A stretch of 64,000 nt of DNA from Pseudisothecium myosuroides (GCA_951799445.1 OX637287.1:4030001-4094000); one strand, 5' to 3'. Counted from the stretch's first letter, positions 1-11,314 are shown. Notes: generated by a model not told the origin, from the letters alone. Program-made: numbers and translations.

Positions 1-431
1 GTTCGATTCTCGTCGGCCTCGTTGACTGGTTGGGGAAACTCACGGCTTGGCATGCTAGTGAGGTAGGAATAACAGTCGACCCGCTATCCCACCCCTGAGC
101 TGTAATGTGACAAGATGCAGGACATCCCAAGATGGTTAACAAGCTCTAACATTGAACCTCAAACCGTGGTTCTCACCATGATCCCACCTTTTTCTATCCG
201 AAAATTCCCGTAATCTTAAAAGTTTACGATTGTTGCCTCATTAAATCCTTATCTGGGAAAACCTTGGTTATATTCAAGGATAAAACCACAGATGAAGGAA
301 AAAGAGTACAACTCCTTTATTAATTCATTCTCATAGTAAAACTCAGTGGGAAAAATCTATGGAAAGATATCAAAAGGATCAATAAATTTCATAATGAAAA
401 TTTATTGAATTTCTTGTTCCAAAATACTAAG
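1..431. other. Left edge, 3' side of the decayed copia element; nothing firmly identified
   Basis: No gene is visible. The part nearest the element (about 220-431) reads like the non-coding stretch that follows the pol stop in some copia elements. I looked for a partner of the LTR seen near 5.7-5.9 kb and did not find it here. The 3' LTR is therefore deleted, strongly diverged, or left of the window. Confidence 0.4.
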
Positions 432-1856
432 TCACCGCATTCCAATGTCATGGACAAATCGACGATGAGTAGATGATAGAAGAGCCTTGGTAAAAAGATC
501 AGCAAGATTATCTGCTGATGCAATTTTCTTAATGTCAAGTACCTTATCTGTAATCAAATCATTTGTATAGGTGAAATATTTTGGATCAATATGTTTTGTG
601 CGATCACCTTTAATAAAACCTACTTGCATTTGGGTAACACAAGCACTATTGTCTTCGTATAGAACAGTTGGAGAGTTATCATAAAATAATCCACAGTTAG
701 TTCGAATGAACTTGTCAATCGATCTTAACCAGATGTATTCTCGAGATGCTTCATGTAAAACAATAATTTCTGCATGATTAGATGATGTTGCAGTGATAGT
801 TTGCTTTACTGATTTCTAAGATATTGCAGCTCCATGTCGTAAGAAAACATAACTTGTTTGAGATTTAGATGTTGCAGGATCTGATATATATCCAGCATCA
901 GCATATCCAACCAATGTTGGATCTAGAGATCGAGTATAGTGTAATCCCAAATCTTCAGTTCCTTTCAAATAACGGAAAAGATGTTTGATGCCATTCCAAT
1001 GTCGAAGTGTAGGACGAGCGCTATGCCTTGCAAGAACACTAACTGCATATGCAATATCAGGCCTTGTAGACATAGTTAAGTATAAAAGTGCTCCGACCGC
1101 AGCAAGGCATGGGTAGTTTTCACCCAATGTTTCCTCCTCCTCTTCGCAAGGATGGTAAGGATCTTCACCCTTAGAATTCCGGCCTACCATAGGTGATGAT
1201 AGAGGATATGCATCGAGTATGTTGAATCTTTTTAGGATTCGGTTGATGTATGTCATTTGAGAAAGAAAAATACTACCATCTTTCAAATGATGAACTTATA
1301 AATCAATACAAAAAGTAGTTTTTTCAAGTACCTTCATTTCAAACTCATGAACAAGAAGCTGAATAGCTGCAATACATGCAGATTTGGTACCTATAAGGTT
1401 CAAGTCATCAACATAAACAGCAATGATGACGAAATCATCTTTGTCTCGTTTGATAAAGAGACATAGAAGCAACGCATTATTAATAAAATGATTCTCAATA
1501 AGAAATTGTCGTAGGCGTTGATACCACATGCGTCCAGATTGTTTGAGACCATATAGTGCACGTTGTAATTTAATGTCACGATATTTGCCTGGAATAGTTG
1601 CACTTGGATTTGTAGATTCAAGGCCAGGCGGGACTCTCATATATATATTAATATGAAGTGAGCCATATAGATAAGCAGTAACAACATCCATAAGTGTCAT
1701 CTCAAGGATGGTGTGTACCGCCATTCGAAGAAGATATCGAAAAGTAATAGTATCCATAACTGGCGAATATGTGATATCATAATCAATGCCAAACTTCTGT
1801 GTGAATCCTTGAGCAACAATACGAACCTTATAGCAAATAATTTGACCTTTGTCATT
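432..1856 (-). pseudogene. Copia pol, catalytic RT and RNase H, broken into at least three frames
   Basis: The first block (about 1757-1296) has the RT motif MDVVTAYLYGSL, the ALYGLKQS..MWYQRL block and the catalytic YVDDL box. The second (1286-816) has the RT thumb and RNase H entry: SQMTYINRILKRFN, AVGALLYLTMSTRPDIAYAV, and YADAGYISD where D is usual. After an in-frame stop near 815 there are RNase H residues. The end (629-432) is ADNLADLFTKAL ... HRRFVHDIGMR, the normal copia C-terminus. The breaks make it a pseudogene. Confidence 0.9.
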
Positions 1857-2459
1857 TCATTTGCGTACAAAAACGAGTTTGTATCCAAGAGGTCGTGAAT
1901 TGAGATTATTCACGATAGGTCCAAAGACTTGTCTCTTGCGCAAAGAATCATACTCCTCTTCAATAGCAGCTTTCCACTTGAGCCAATCAGAGCGATTCAT
2001 CGCATCTTCAACACTAAGTGGTTCGGGATCATCTTTCTTGCAAGAAAGATTTTCTACAACCATAGAAATGAATGATTCATCCATATCAATATTTGCTCTG
2101 TCCCATATGTGACCAGTACCGCAGTACATCACAGATAATTTTGTGTTTACATAAGACACCTCTTCTTTAGAAATAGATGGATGAGTAAAATCGGCAGTGG
2201 TTGCTATAGGTAGAGAAGGATTAGCAGCATCAAAGAGTGCCTTGCGTTTGCGTGGTTCCTTATCGAATCCACGAGTCCGTTTGGCCATAGATTGAGTAGT
2301 AGGAATGATTGTTGTCTCTGATACATAAACTCGTGCAGGAAGATTTCGAGCTTCATTCAACGGAGTTTTAGTGATTCTTGGTGCGTTATTGAATCCATCA
2401 GGTGTCTGATCTGCAATCTTTTGCAAATACAAAATCTTCGCAACTTCACTTTCGGTCAA
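1857..2459 (-). pseudogene. Copia pol, N-terminal reverse transcriptase fragment
   Basis: A 200-residue frame covering the linker between integrase and RT and the start of RT. It contains the copia hallmark WLKWKAAIEEEYDSLRKRQV (usually W..A...E..sl..n.tW.lv) and ends at KLVFVRK with an in-frame stop. RT homology continues downstream in another reading frame, so a frameshift or stop separates this piece from the catalytic domain. Confidence 0.87.
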
Positions 2460-2525
2460 AGATGTTCGTGAATCAGGATTGGAAGTAAATGTTTGAAGTG
2501 CTTGAAAAATAAGGTTAGTAGGAGT

Positions 2526-3725
2526 TTATTGAAGAGAAGTTGCTCCTTTTAAAGCTGGAAATACGTCTTCTTCAAAACGACAATTGACAAAACGCGTGCG
2601 AAGTAGTGTACCAGTAGAAGGGTTAATATAACAAATAATGCTAGGAGAGTCAAATCCAACATAGATGCCTTCTTGGCGATGAGTACCAATAGTATGACGT
2701 TGAGGTTCTGCAATTGGAACCCAAACATAGCATCCAAATACTCGCAAATGAGATACATTAGGAACTCGTCCTGAAAGAAGTTCTTGAGAAGAAACAATCT
2801 CCACAAATGAAGAACGAAGTCGAATTGAAGTTGCAGCATGTAGAACTACATGACCCCACATGTATGGAGGCAAATTTGCATGTAAAAGCAAAGGCCTTGT
2901 AATAAGTTGGATTCGCTTGATGAAAGACTCTGCCAATCCATTTTGAACATGTTCATACGGAACTGAATATGTCAGATCAATCCCAGTGGCAGTACAAAAA
3001 TCTTCAAAAGATTTGAATCGGAATTCTTGGGCATTATCCATCCGAAGCATTTTGATTGGGTAATCAGGAAAATGAGCCTTAAACCGGATAAGTATGGAAA
3101 GTAAATTGGCGAAAGCCAAATTTCTGGTTGATAATAAGGAGACATGAGATTGTTTGCCTGATGCATCAACCAAAACCAAAAAATATCGAAATGGTCCAGA
3201 CATAGGTGTTATAGGGCCGCAAATGTCACCATGCAGTCTCGAAAGCATAGGTGGTAATTCACTGGGCAGCTTCCATATAGATGGTCTGGCAATCAGTTTG
3301 CCTTGAACACAAGCTTGACATAATGTCATTGAATTGACATTAGCTGGCTGCAAATTATGACCAAGAACACATGGAAGAATTTTCCGAAATAAAGTGGAAC
3401 CTGGATGATCCAGTCTTCCATGCCACAGTGAAATTTTATTATCTTTAGAAGATAAAGCAAAACTAGATACAGTTAGTGGTCGGATTGGAATCCGATACAA
3501 GCCACTTGCCGCAGCAAAGGCTGTTTTCACTACTTTATTGTTTTGTACAAAAATCAGAGCCTCTCGCCTATCTAAAGTTTTGGTCGAGAGATGAAAACCA
3601 TTGGTGCGGATATCTCGATAGCTGATCAAGCTTCGAGGCGCAGAGGGAGAAAACATAGCACGCATGCATGTTATGGTGGTACCCTCAGGCAAAATTACCT
3701 TTGCAGGTCCCTCCAGTGGAGATAT
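2526..3725 (-). pseudogene. Copia pol, protease remnant plus integrase
   Basis: The open frame extends further upstream (to 4124), but its first ~130 residues are a shadow of gag. Real homology begins near 3722 with the C-terminal part of protease (GPAKVILPEGTT, then a LISYRDIRTNGFHL-like stretch). A GAG-pre-integrase zinc finger follows (HGRLDH ... TLCQACVQGK). The integrase core shows HGDICGP, RMDNAQEF and NGLAESF, which supply the D-D-E catalytic residues. The frame ends after the typical copia segment VFGCYVWVP ... EGIYVGFDSPSIICY. No DSG/DSA-type protease active site is visible between the gag knuckle and this frame. Confidence 0.88.
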
Positions 3726-4767
3726 CCTCAACAACATGTGTTTCAATATCTTTAGCTCCAAACGGGTCCATAGACGCATCAATGGTATGAGTTTCACGAC
3801 CATGAGCTCGAAGTTTCTTGTTTTCTTGGAACATCTTGACAAAATAGTCTGATGTACGGCAAACATTTGCCAAATGGCCAACTCTACTACATTTGTGGCA
3901 AGTACGCGTCTCTGACTGACGCTTACCATGGTTGTGAGAAGAAGAATTCGTATTCTTTTTGTGCGCATGACTATGACTACCGGACTGTTTATAACGATGT
4001 TTCTTAAATTTTTGTATCTTAGGTTTGAAATGAGAAACCTTGACAACATGAGACTCGGGAACTGTAGTCCCAATAGAGCGGGCCTCTGCATTGCGCAGAA
4101 GGATCTCGTTTTGCTTTTCAGCAAGAAGTATCATAGACATGAGATCTGAGTGATTATCAAATTTCGTGTTTCGATACTGCTGGGAAAGTACAGCAGAAAC
4201 TGGTGGAAATATTGAGAGGGTTTTCTCAATCATTTCCTGTTCGGTAATGGCTTGACCACATAATCGTAATTGCAATATGATGCGGTAAAGCTCATTATTA
4301 AAAGCAACAAGTGTTGGAAAATCCAATACTCTTAAATGTGTCCAGTCATGGAGAGCAGTAGGAAGGAACATCGTTTTCTGATGGTCAAAACGACCTTTGA
4401 GCTTTTTCCAAAGCTCATCTGATTTTTCTATCTCTAAGTATTGATGTTGTAAAGAAGGAACAACATGGCGACGCAGCAAAAGTAAAGCTTTCCACAAAAT
4501 GGAAGCAAAAACAGTAGCAGTAGGAACAGTAGGACTTGTGGCAGCAGGATCAGTGGCACTTACAGTGGGAATAGTGTCAAAAGCAATAGCGTCTGATAAT
4601 CCATCGGCAAATATATGTGCTTTGACAGTCCTCGCCCATAGTAAATAATTGTTGCCGTCAGCTGCCAGTGGTGTAAAAAGAAGAGGCTGAAACCTCGGTG
4701 GCTCAGTAATGGTAGCAGCCACCGAAATAGTCGTAGATGTAGCAACAGAAGAAGTTGAAGTAGTCAT
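3685..4767 (-). CDS. Copia gag (capsid/nucleocapsid)
   Basis: An intact 360-residue frame. It has a Ser/Thr-rich N-terminus, a middle that matches the usual copia gag layout (a tryptophan-containing start near PLAADGNNYLLWARTVKAHI, then a helical UBN2-like region), and a basic, His/Ser-rich tail. The zinc knuckle CHKCSRVGHLANVC fits C-x2-C-x4-H-x4-C and would bind element RNA in the virus-like particle. The frame stops soon after the knuckle, where an intact copia polyprotein would run into protease. I infer that the stop comes from a deletion or frameshift rather than a designed gag/pol boundary. Confidence 0.88.
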   Translation of the reverse strand: MTTSTSSVATSTTISVAATITEPPRFQPLLFTPLAADGNNYLLWARTVKAHIFADGLSDAIAFDTIPTVSATDPAATSPTVPTATVFASILWKALLLLRRHVVPSLQHQYLEIEKSDELWKKLKGRFDHQKTMFLPTALHDWTHLRVLDFPTLVAFNNELYRIILQLRLCGQAITEQEMIEKTLSIFPPVSAVLSQQYRNTKFDNHSDLMSMILLAEKQNEILLRNAEARSIGTTVPESHVVKVSHFKPKIQKFKKHRYKQSGSHSHAHKKNTNSSSHNHGKRQSETRTCHKCSRVGHLANVCRTSDYFVKMFQENKKLRAHGRETHTIDASMDPFGAKDIETHVVEDISTGGTCKGNFA

Positions 4768-4789
4768 GTTGTAAAATGAAAATGGCTTC

Positions 4790-5062
4790 GGGGAGAAATT
4801 AGGGTTTGAATAGAAAGTTAAAGATAAAGATGAAAGTGGGGATAAAGATAAAGATAAGATGAAGATAAAGATAAAGTAAAGGTAAAATAAAAGTTAAAGT
4901 AAAAGTTTTAAAATAAAGTAGAAAGTAAAAGTAAAAGTAAAAGTATAGATAAAGATAAAAATAAAAGATAAAGATAAAGATAAGGTATTAATAAAGAAAA
5001 AAAAATGTAATAGTAAAGAAAAAGATGTAGATAAGGATAAAGAAAATATAAAATTCGAATTG
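4790..5062. repeat. GATAAA-rich, C-poor low-complexity tract in the copia leader
   Basis: The plus strand is built from imperfect GATAAA / AAAGTAAA units and contains very few C. In element orientation it is a pyrimidine-rich leader between the primer site and gag. It codes for nothing recognisable. Confidence 0.75.
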
Positions 5063-5674
5063 TACCTTTTAAAAATAAAATAAAAATTTAATTTAAAATT
5101 TAAAATTTAAAAACTAAAACCAAAATTAAAATGGTTGGGGTTTGGAGAGATAGCAAGAAAAGATTGAAGCCGCGAAGGGGGGGGGGCTTGAGACGAAGAG
5201 TGAAGCTGCAAGGTGGAGGTGAAGAGTAGCAAGGGACGAAGAGGCGAAGAAAATAAAATAAAATGAAGTAAAAGAATAAAATAAAAGGCAAGGAGGAGAG
5301 GGATGAACCAGCAAGGGTTTGGAGCAGTGTCTTGATGAGAAGCAAAGAACACAGGAGTTGGCCGGTTGGAGTTGCATGGGAAGGAGAAAAGATCGACAGG
5401 TGGGAGGCTGGAACCAGAGCGGTGCGCAGAGGAGGCACAGGTCGTGGCCTCGTGGGTACTGAGATTGTGCAGAAGGAGCCGCAGGTTGTAGAGCGGGGAA
5501 AAAAAGAAAAATCGGAGGTTGCAAGCCGGGGCTAGGAAGGGAAGGAGCAGAGGAGCTGTACTGAGCAGAAGGGAAGACCAGAAGATGGAGAGATATAGAT
5601 GGGGGGTGCAAAGCTCCCCAAACTCAAAAAACAAATCTAAATCGGAAGTATAACAATTTAAAACGAAAGTACAA

Positions 5675-5690
5675 GAGCGTGCTGATAACG
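5675..5690 (-). other. Candidate primer-binding site of the copia element
   Basis: On the minus strand the sequence next to the candidate LTR reads CGTTATCAGCACGCTC. This resembles the (G)TTATCAGCACG / TATCAGAGC-type primer site of plant copia elements, where an initiator tRNA-Met fragment primes minus-strand DNA synthesis. It abuts the LTR without a gap. Confidence 0.65.
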
Positions 5691-5906
5691 TGTTGAGTAT
5701 AATAAACGAAACAAAAGCTCTAAACATCAAACACCAAAGTATGCAAGAGAAAAGAATACAACTAACATTGAAGAATGGAAATATATACAAAAAGAGAGAG
5801 ACGATCAATAGTACTCTCTCCGTATTGGCCAACAAAGTAGCATCAACTACTTTGTTGACTAATCCTCCATACATTATGGGGAGCGTTCACACTACGTTTC
5901 TTAACA
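5691..5906 (-). repeat. Candidate 5' LTR of the copia element
   Basis: The segment starts TGTTGAG and ends CTTAACA on the plus strand, giving the TG..CA ends and short TGTT/AACA inverted terminus expected of an LTR. It lies directly beside the primer-binding site. Its length (about 216 bp) is in the range of short copia LTRs. The partner LTR was not found, so the outer boundary rests on the terminal motif alone. Confidence 0.6.
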
Positions 5907-6189
5907 AAAATGACATTAGTTCCATCATCAAATGCTCAGTCAAAATGTAGCCCTCAACCAAGGGTTCTTCAACATTCATGTTTGATAGTTAGAGATCATC
6001 AAGATCCATGTGACCCAAATGTTATTGTCTAAGTATTTTCATTCTTTGTTTACTTCAACCAAGGTTTTCATAATCACGTCACATTGAGACGTCAGGATGT
6101 CTATTAGAACGTCACAATTCAAATCCCGCATCCATCTGGATTGAATATTCTCTATCATATTTGTTGACTAGTGCTAGGATAATTTAATT

Positions 6190-8441
6190 ACCACGGTCGA
6201 CAAAGTGGATGATAGCAGTTACGATTTAGATAGATAGGAACACTAGAGAAACTCATTGGAAGGACAAACTTAGTGGACAAATTCTGTGGACGGCCATTAG
6301 GATGGGACGGACAATTGGGATGGACGATCTAGATGGACACTTGTGATAGATGGTCCTTCTAATCAGACTCAAAATTCAAAGTTTAGAAAAGGCCTTTTGC
6401 AATAGATTTTCCTTACATTTCATGGAAATAATTGCACATATTGGAACTTACGAAGGATTTAGACCGTTCAAGGAAGGCCTTGAGAAATTAACTTAAGACA
6501 GAGTTGCAAGAGAAAAAATCAAAATTAACATATAATAAATATATTCAAATTCATTTTATTTCAAAGAAATATTTACATATACAAGTAGGTTGTCAAAATT
6601 TGAAAATGTATATTATGTACAACTGGTGAACTACCTATATCTTCAATGATGTCTAATTTCATCTAATAATACCGCTCCCACTTCTTTTGCCACCCCAAAC
6701 ACTGCTACCTTTGCCATGAGGTATAATGCACCTTGGATCTGCTTAGACTTCAGTGTCCAGTTCAAAGATGTCATAGGCTATATGGCCTCTAAAAAAATTT
6801 GAAAACCTTTTTTGGATTGCAAATCCTTTAAAATGTCCAAATCAAGGTCCTGAATATTGGAAACAAAAGTATGTTTCAATCTAATTTATGATTGTTCTTC
6901 ACAAACATAGGCCTTACATTAGAAATATCCATACAACTGCTATGATAGGTATCAAAATAATATGGGATTGCCCATGTATTGGTTCCTACTTTCAATTAGT
7001 AATATCTAATAAGTCTTAACATAGGTCAAGGAATCAATGGACCCCATTAAGTACATGAGGGGAGGATTCTTCAACATTCAATTGTTAACAATGTCACTAT
7101 ACAATCCCTTCTTGTGACTGTTGTTGGTATTTTATGTTTAAAATATGTCAATTCTAACTTTGAGTACATACTATGTAAGGGTGATTGCACAAAACACCTG
7201 TACTGTCTGGTTGCGTTTTTTTTGGGACCGCTATAACTTTTGCTATAACTTTTGATTTATAGGTTCAATGCCAAAATCAAAAAAACGCTTCCTAGATGTC
7301 CTGATTGTAATTGTATCCCTTATTTTTCAGAAATAAAAAAAAATCAATTTATATTTAAAATTCAATTTTGTTAATTTGTCACACTATGACATTTAGGGGT
7401 TTTTAGTACTATAAGCGGTTTAAATTAATGATTTTCAGTTGAAATTTCTATAGTATATTTCCCTAGTAGGTAGACATCTTCCTGCCAAAGATCATTTAAA
7501 AATACATTATTTTATATCCTCCACAGTTGTGCAAGTAGGCCTCCCTTGCGCGCGCACTTGTGAATAGTAGAAATAGTTTTCACTTCATTTTTTTGGTCAA
7601 ATCTCATCACCAAGAAGTCCTCCCAAATGGACAATTTTTAGTTTTGTTCAAAATTGTTTTTTCTATTTTCTACAAATTAAAATGTCGAAGGGTGTATTTT
7701 CCTCTTCGCTAGAGTAGTCTGCAGAATTGTTCTAGAAAATACACCCTTCGACATTTTAATTTGTAGAAAATAGAAAAAAAAATTTTGAACAAAACTAAAA
7801 ATTGGCCATTTGGGAGGACTTCTTGGTGATAAGATTTGACCAAAAAAATGAAGTGAAAACTATTTCTACTGTTCACAAGTGCGCGTGCAAGGGAGGCCTA
7901 CTTGCACAACTGTGGAGGGTATAAAATAATGTATTTTTAAATGATCTTTGGCAAGAAGATGTCTACCTACTAGGGGAATATACCATAAAAATTTCAACTG
8001 AAAATCATTAATTTAAACCGCTCAATAGTACTAAAAACCCCTAAATGTCAAAGTGTGACAAATTAACAAAATTGAATTTTAAATATAAATTGATTTTTTT
8101 TTATTTCTGAAAAATAAGGGATACAATTATAATCAGGACATCTAGGAAGCGTTTTTTTGGTTTTGACATTGAACCTATAAATCAAAAGTTATAGCAAAAG
8201 TTATAGTGGTCCAAAAAAAACGCAACCAACAGTACATGTGTTTTGTGCAATCACCCGTAATCATACCATCAATGCCAAAAGTTTGTAGCAATTGTATTTT
8301 ACAACTCTTTGGGCTAGCCCCTTTCCTTAAATTTTCTCTTTGCCCTCCCTTGATACTTGCAATCTAGTACATGCATTATAGAACTTCACCTCGGCATCAC
8401 ACTTTCACTTCAATTTTCATTGTCTCTGCTTCAAGCATTTC
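6190..8441. repeat. Tandem segmental duplication, copy 1 (contains an inserted foldback element)
   Basis: This block is clearly similar to 8930-10176: both run from GACAAAGTGGATGA through shared landmarks (ACATTTCATGGAAATA, GACAGAGTTGCAAGA, TTCTAACTTTGAGTACATA) to TTGTCTCTGCTTCAAGCATT. Copy 1 differs mainly by the 1,078-bp inverted repeat inserted at 7179. Both copies carry many GGAC/GTCC-type short motifs near their left end. No intact gene lies in it. The minus strand near 6.65-6.85 kb has a broken counterpart of the short open frame seen in copy 2. Confidence 0.8.
7179..8256. mobile_element. Foldback (long inverted repeat) DNA element 1, GGGTGATTGCA termini
   Basis: The two arms, each roughly 520 bp, are inverted copies with about twenty mismatches. 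They meet around a spacer of about 33 bp near 7703-7735. The ends are GGGTGATTGCAC and GTGCAATCACCC, flanked on both sides by GTAA (7175-7178 and 8257-8260). The paralogous block has a single GTAA at about 9993-9996 with nothing inserted, so ends and target duplication are supported by an unfilled site. It codes for no protein and is non-autonomous. Confidence 0.9.
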
Positions 8442-8929
8442 TTTAACATATATTTTTAGAAATATTTTTCACCAATTCTATTCACCTATGATATTCAAGA
8501 TCATTCTTGAAAAATGATTTCAAGGCATACCAAGTACTTCTATACAAAATACTTGCATCACTATATCAATCATGGTAATCACAATGAATATTTTATAATA
8601 CAATACTACATACATTAGCGGACACCCAAGCAGTCAATATGATTACCCCAAGCCATGAATTTTTATGATATATAATACAATACTAGTGTGTCATATGTCA
8701 TTGCCATAGTCAAAACAAAAGTAAAAATAAATTTTCTAATTTTTTGATTAAATAAAACTTTGAAATTCAATAACTTTAACACCGTAGGTCCAAATGCCAT
8801 GAAACAAAGCCCATGCACCCCTTCTTGTTGAGGACTTTTCAGTGATACCCAACATGCCACCAAGGGACGCACGGTCGGAGAGATCTCAACGTAATAATAC
8901 AAAACAAACAAACTTAAGGTATAAATGGC
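8442..8929. other. Spacer between duplicated blocks
   Basis: A+T-rich sequence between the two duplicated blocks. I see no gene, no RNA gene and no clear repeat of my named families. Confidence 0.5.
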
Positions 8930-10176
8930 TGACAAAGTGGATGACAACAATTGCAATCCGAATAAACAAGGATATTGGATGGACTCACTAGAAGGATGGA
9001 CTCTATAGGTGGAGTCAATAGAAGGACAGACTTAGTAGACGGACCTTGAAACAAATCCTATGGACAGCCTATAGGGTGGAGCATCCCGATAAACTATCTT
9101 TGTAGACGGTTCCGATGGATGGTCCCGATGGGCCTTTCAGGACAAACAATTAGGGTGGACGGTCCAAATGGACACTTGCGGTAGACGGTCCTTCAAAATT
9201 CATAGTTCATAAAAGACCTTCTGAGACAAAATTTTCTTACATTTCATGGAAATATTTGTATATATAGGAACTTACAAAGGAGTTTAGACCGATCAAAGAA
9301 GACTTGGTGAGACTAACCTCCAAGACAGAGTTGCAAGAAAAATTGGAAATAATGCACAATAAATATGTATAAATTTTTTTCAAAGAAATATTTACATATA
9401 CAAAGCAATTGTGAAAATTGGAGAATATATACCATATACGACTAATGAACTACATATACCCCCAATAATGTCTAATTTCATCTAATAATATCGTTCCCAC
9501 TTCCTTTGCCACCCCAGCACTAGTACCTTCATTATGAGGTATAATGCGCCTTAGATCTGCTTGGACTTCAGTGCTTAGTTTAAAGATGTTGTTGACTATA
9601 CTATCTTTCAAAAAAAATTGCAAACCTTCTTTGAATTGAATATCCTTCAAAATGCTTAAAGCAAGGTCTTGAGTATTTGGAATGAAAGTATGGTTTAACC
9701 TAATTTATAATTGTTCTTCACAAATATAAACCTTACTTTAGAGATATCCATACAAGTGCTACAATAGGTACCAAAATAATATGACATTTATCATATATTG
9801 GTTCTTGCTTTCAATTAGTATTATCTAATAAGTCTCAACATAAGTAAAAGAATGAATGGAACTCACTAAGTACATAAAAAGAGGGTCTTTCAACATTCAA
9901 TTGTTATCAATGTCAATGTACAATCCCTTATTGTGATTGTATTGGTATTTTATGTTTAAAATATGTCAATTCTAACTTTGAGTACATATTATGTAATCAT
10001 ACCATTGATGCTACAAGTTCTTGGCAGTTGTACTTCACAGCCCTCAAGACCAGCCCCTTTCTTTAAATTTGCTCTTTGCCTTCCTCCGATACTTGTAGTC
10101 TACATGCATTATAGAACTTCACCTCGACATCACACTTTTATTTCAATTTTTTTTGTCTCTGCTTCAAGCATTTCTA
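8930..10176. repeat. Tandem segmental duplication, copy 2 (unfilled site)
   Basis: Similar over its length to the block at 6190-8441 but without the foldback insertion; the unfilled site is at about 9993-9996. On the minus strand, 9650-9450 holds a 66-codon frame (EVQADLRRIIPHNEGTSAGV in its middle). The other copy retains much of this frame with stops, which suggests a decayed coding or transposon sequence, origin unknown. Confidence 0.78.
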
Positions 10177-10982
10177 ATCTCCGGGTTTTTTTAGACATTC
10201 TACTCTAGAATTGAAAATTTGTTCACTCTAATATACATTCCACATGCAATAATTTTGAAAATTGATTATTGTGCATTCACGTGAAATTCATCACAAAATT
10301 GGTTTATGAAAGGTTCAGAAAGAAGTGCCGTCCATAGCTGTGAGGTCCGGTATAGTATTGTACAATGGCCAATAAAAAAGATACGTGATTTTGTCCTCAG
10401 TTTTGAAAAAAAAAATTCTATATTTCTATATTGAAATTAGTTTTTTGCAAAGGAATTGTACTTCATGCTCATTTGTATAGAAATTAGTTATATCAAGAAG
10501 GGAAAATGTGAAAAACTAATTACAATAAAAAGATGTTTATTTTCAAACTAAGGGCAAAATCACACCAAAATGGAAATCTCTCTAGAGGGAATTAGGAATT
10601 TTTTTTGAAGATGCTTGTTGAAGGAAAGATGTGCGTATGGAGGTTTCCTGAATATCTCCGCAATCGAATTTTAAAAATTCAACACCAATATTATTCAATG
10701 AATTTTCATGTAAAACCATGAAAATTAAATAAAAAATTCACCAAGAATGGAGTTTTAGTTTTTTTAAAAGTGAAATTGATATGGTTGATTAGGATTGCAT
10801 AAGATATCAATGTTGATTATGAAATTCTTGGTACATTCCTTTGAATAAACTCTGGGTTTTTAAAAAAAATGTTGATTATGGAAAACAAAAAATGTCAACT
10901 GTGTTTTACATTATGCAAAGAAAACTGGTTGTCCAAACTGCCATTTCTTATCTTTTTGGTAGGCCACTATACAGTATAGTGA
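10177..10982. other. Intergenic, no gene seen
   Basis: A+T-rich DNA with homopolymer runs. No coding region or recognised repeat was found. Confidence 0.5.
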
Positions 10983-11314
10983 TAAGGTAACAGGTTCAGA
11001 AATTGCCCACCTAAGAGCTGAAACTGAATTTTGGGGAGGTGAAACGTCTCGAAATATTTTTCAGTAAATTTTCCTTGAAAGACAAGAGGAATTGACATCT
11101 AACCCTAGTTGTTTCATATTTTTTGGAACTTTCTGGAATTTGTTATGAAATTTTAAAGTTGAAGTGGCATAGGGTTTTAAAATCGCCCACCCCCTAAAAT
11201 GTACACTGTTTGTACATCGCTGAAGGCTATGAAATAGTTACATGTACAAGCAGTGTACATTTGAATAGGGTGGGCGATTTTAGAACCTGTGCGATTTTAG
11301 AGCCTGTTACCTTA
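10983..11314. mobile_element. MITE-like element, TAAGGTA family, copy 1
   Basis: It begins TAAGGTAACAGGTTC and ends with the inverted counterpart (TTAGAGCCTGTTACCTTA). Internal landmarks, such as a CATCTAACCC..GT.GTTTCATA stretch followed by GGAATT.GTTA, are shared with the copies at 15302, 29434 and 34543. It ends about 255 bp upstream of the TOM5 start codon, so it may overlap the TOM5 promoter. The target duplication is not clear. Confidence 0.7.

Larger units (their letters stand above)
432..5906 (-). mobile_element. Degenerate Ty1/copia LTR retrotransposon, minus strand
   Basis: Read on the minus strand, the order is candidate 5' LTR, primer-binding site, long leader, gag, then integrase, reverse transcriptase and RNase H. 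Integrase before RT is the copia order. The coding region is broken by frame changes and stops: gag and pol are in different frames near 3.7 kb, RT is broken near 1.86 kb, and there are further breaks near 1.29 and 0.81 kb. The protease active-site segment seems to be missing. No 3' LTR was found. The copy is almost certainly inactive. Confidence 0.93.

Noticed and set aside
1..24. GTTCGATTC at the left edge as the end of a tRNA gene or tRNA-derived SINE
   Set aside because: Only a T-loop-like string is visible; the rest of any cloverleaf would lie outside the window.
3928..4149. Plus-strand frame across gag
   Set aside because: Shadow of the minus-strand gag reading frame.
5107..5874. Long minus-strand frames rich in Leu, Ser, Pro and Phe
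   Set aside because: They lie in the low-complexity copia leader and LTR, have skewed composition, and show no domain.
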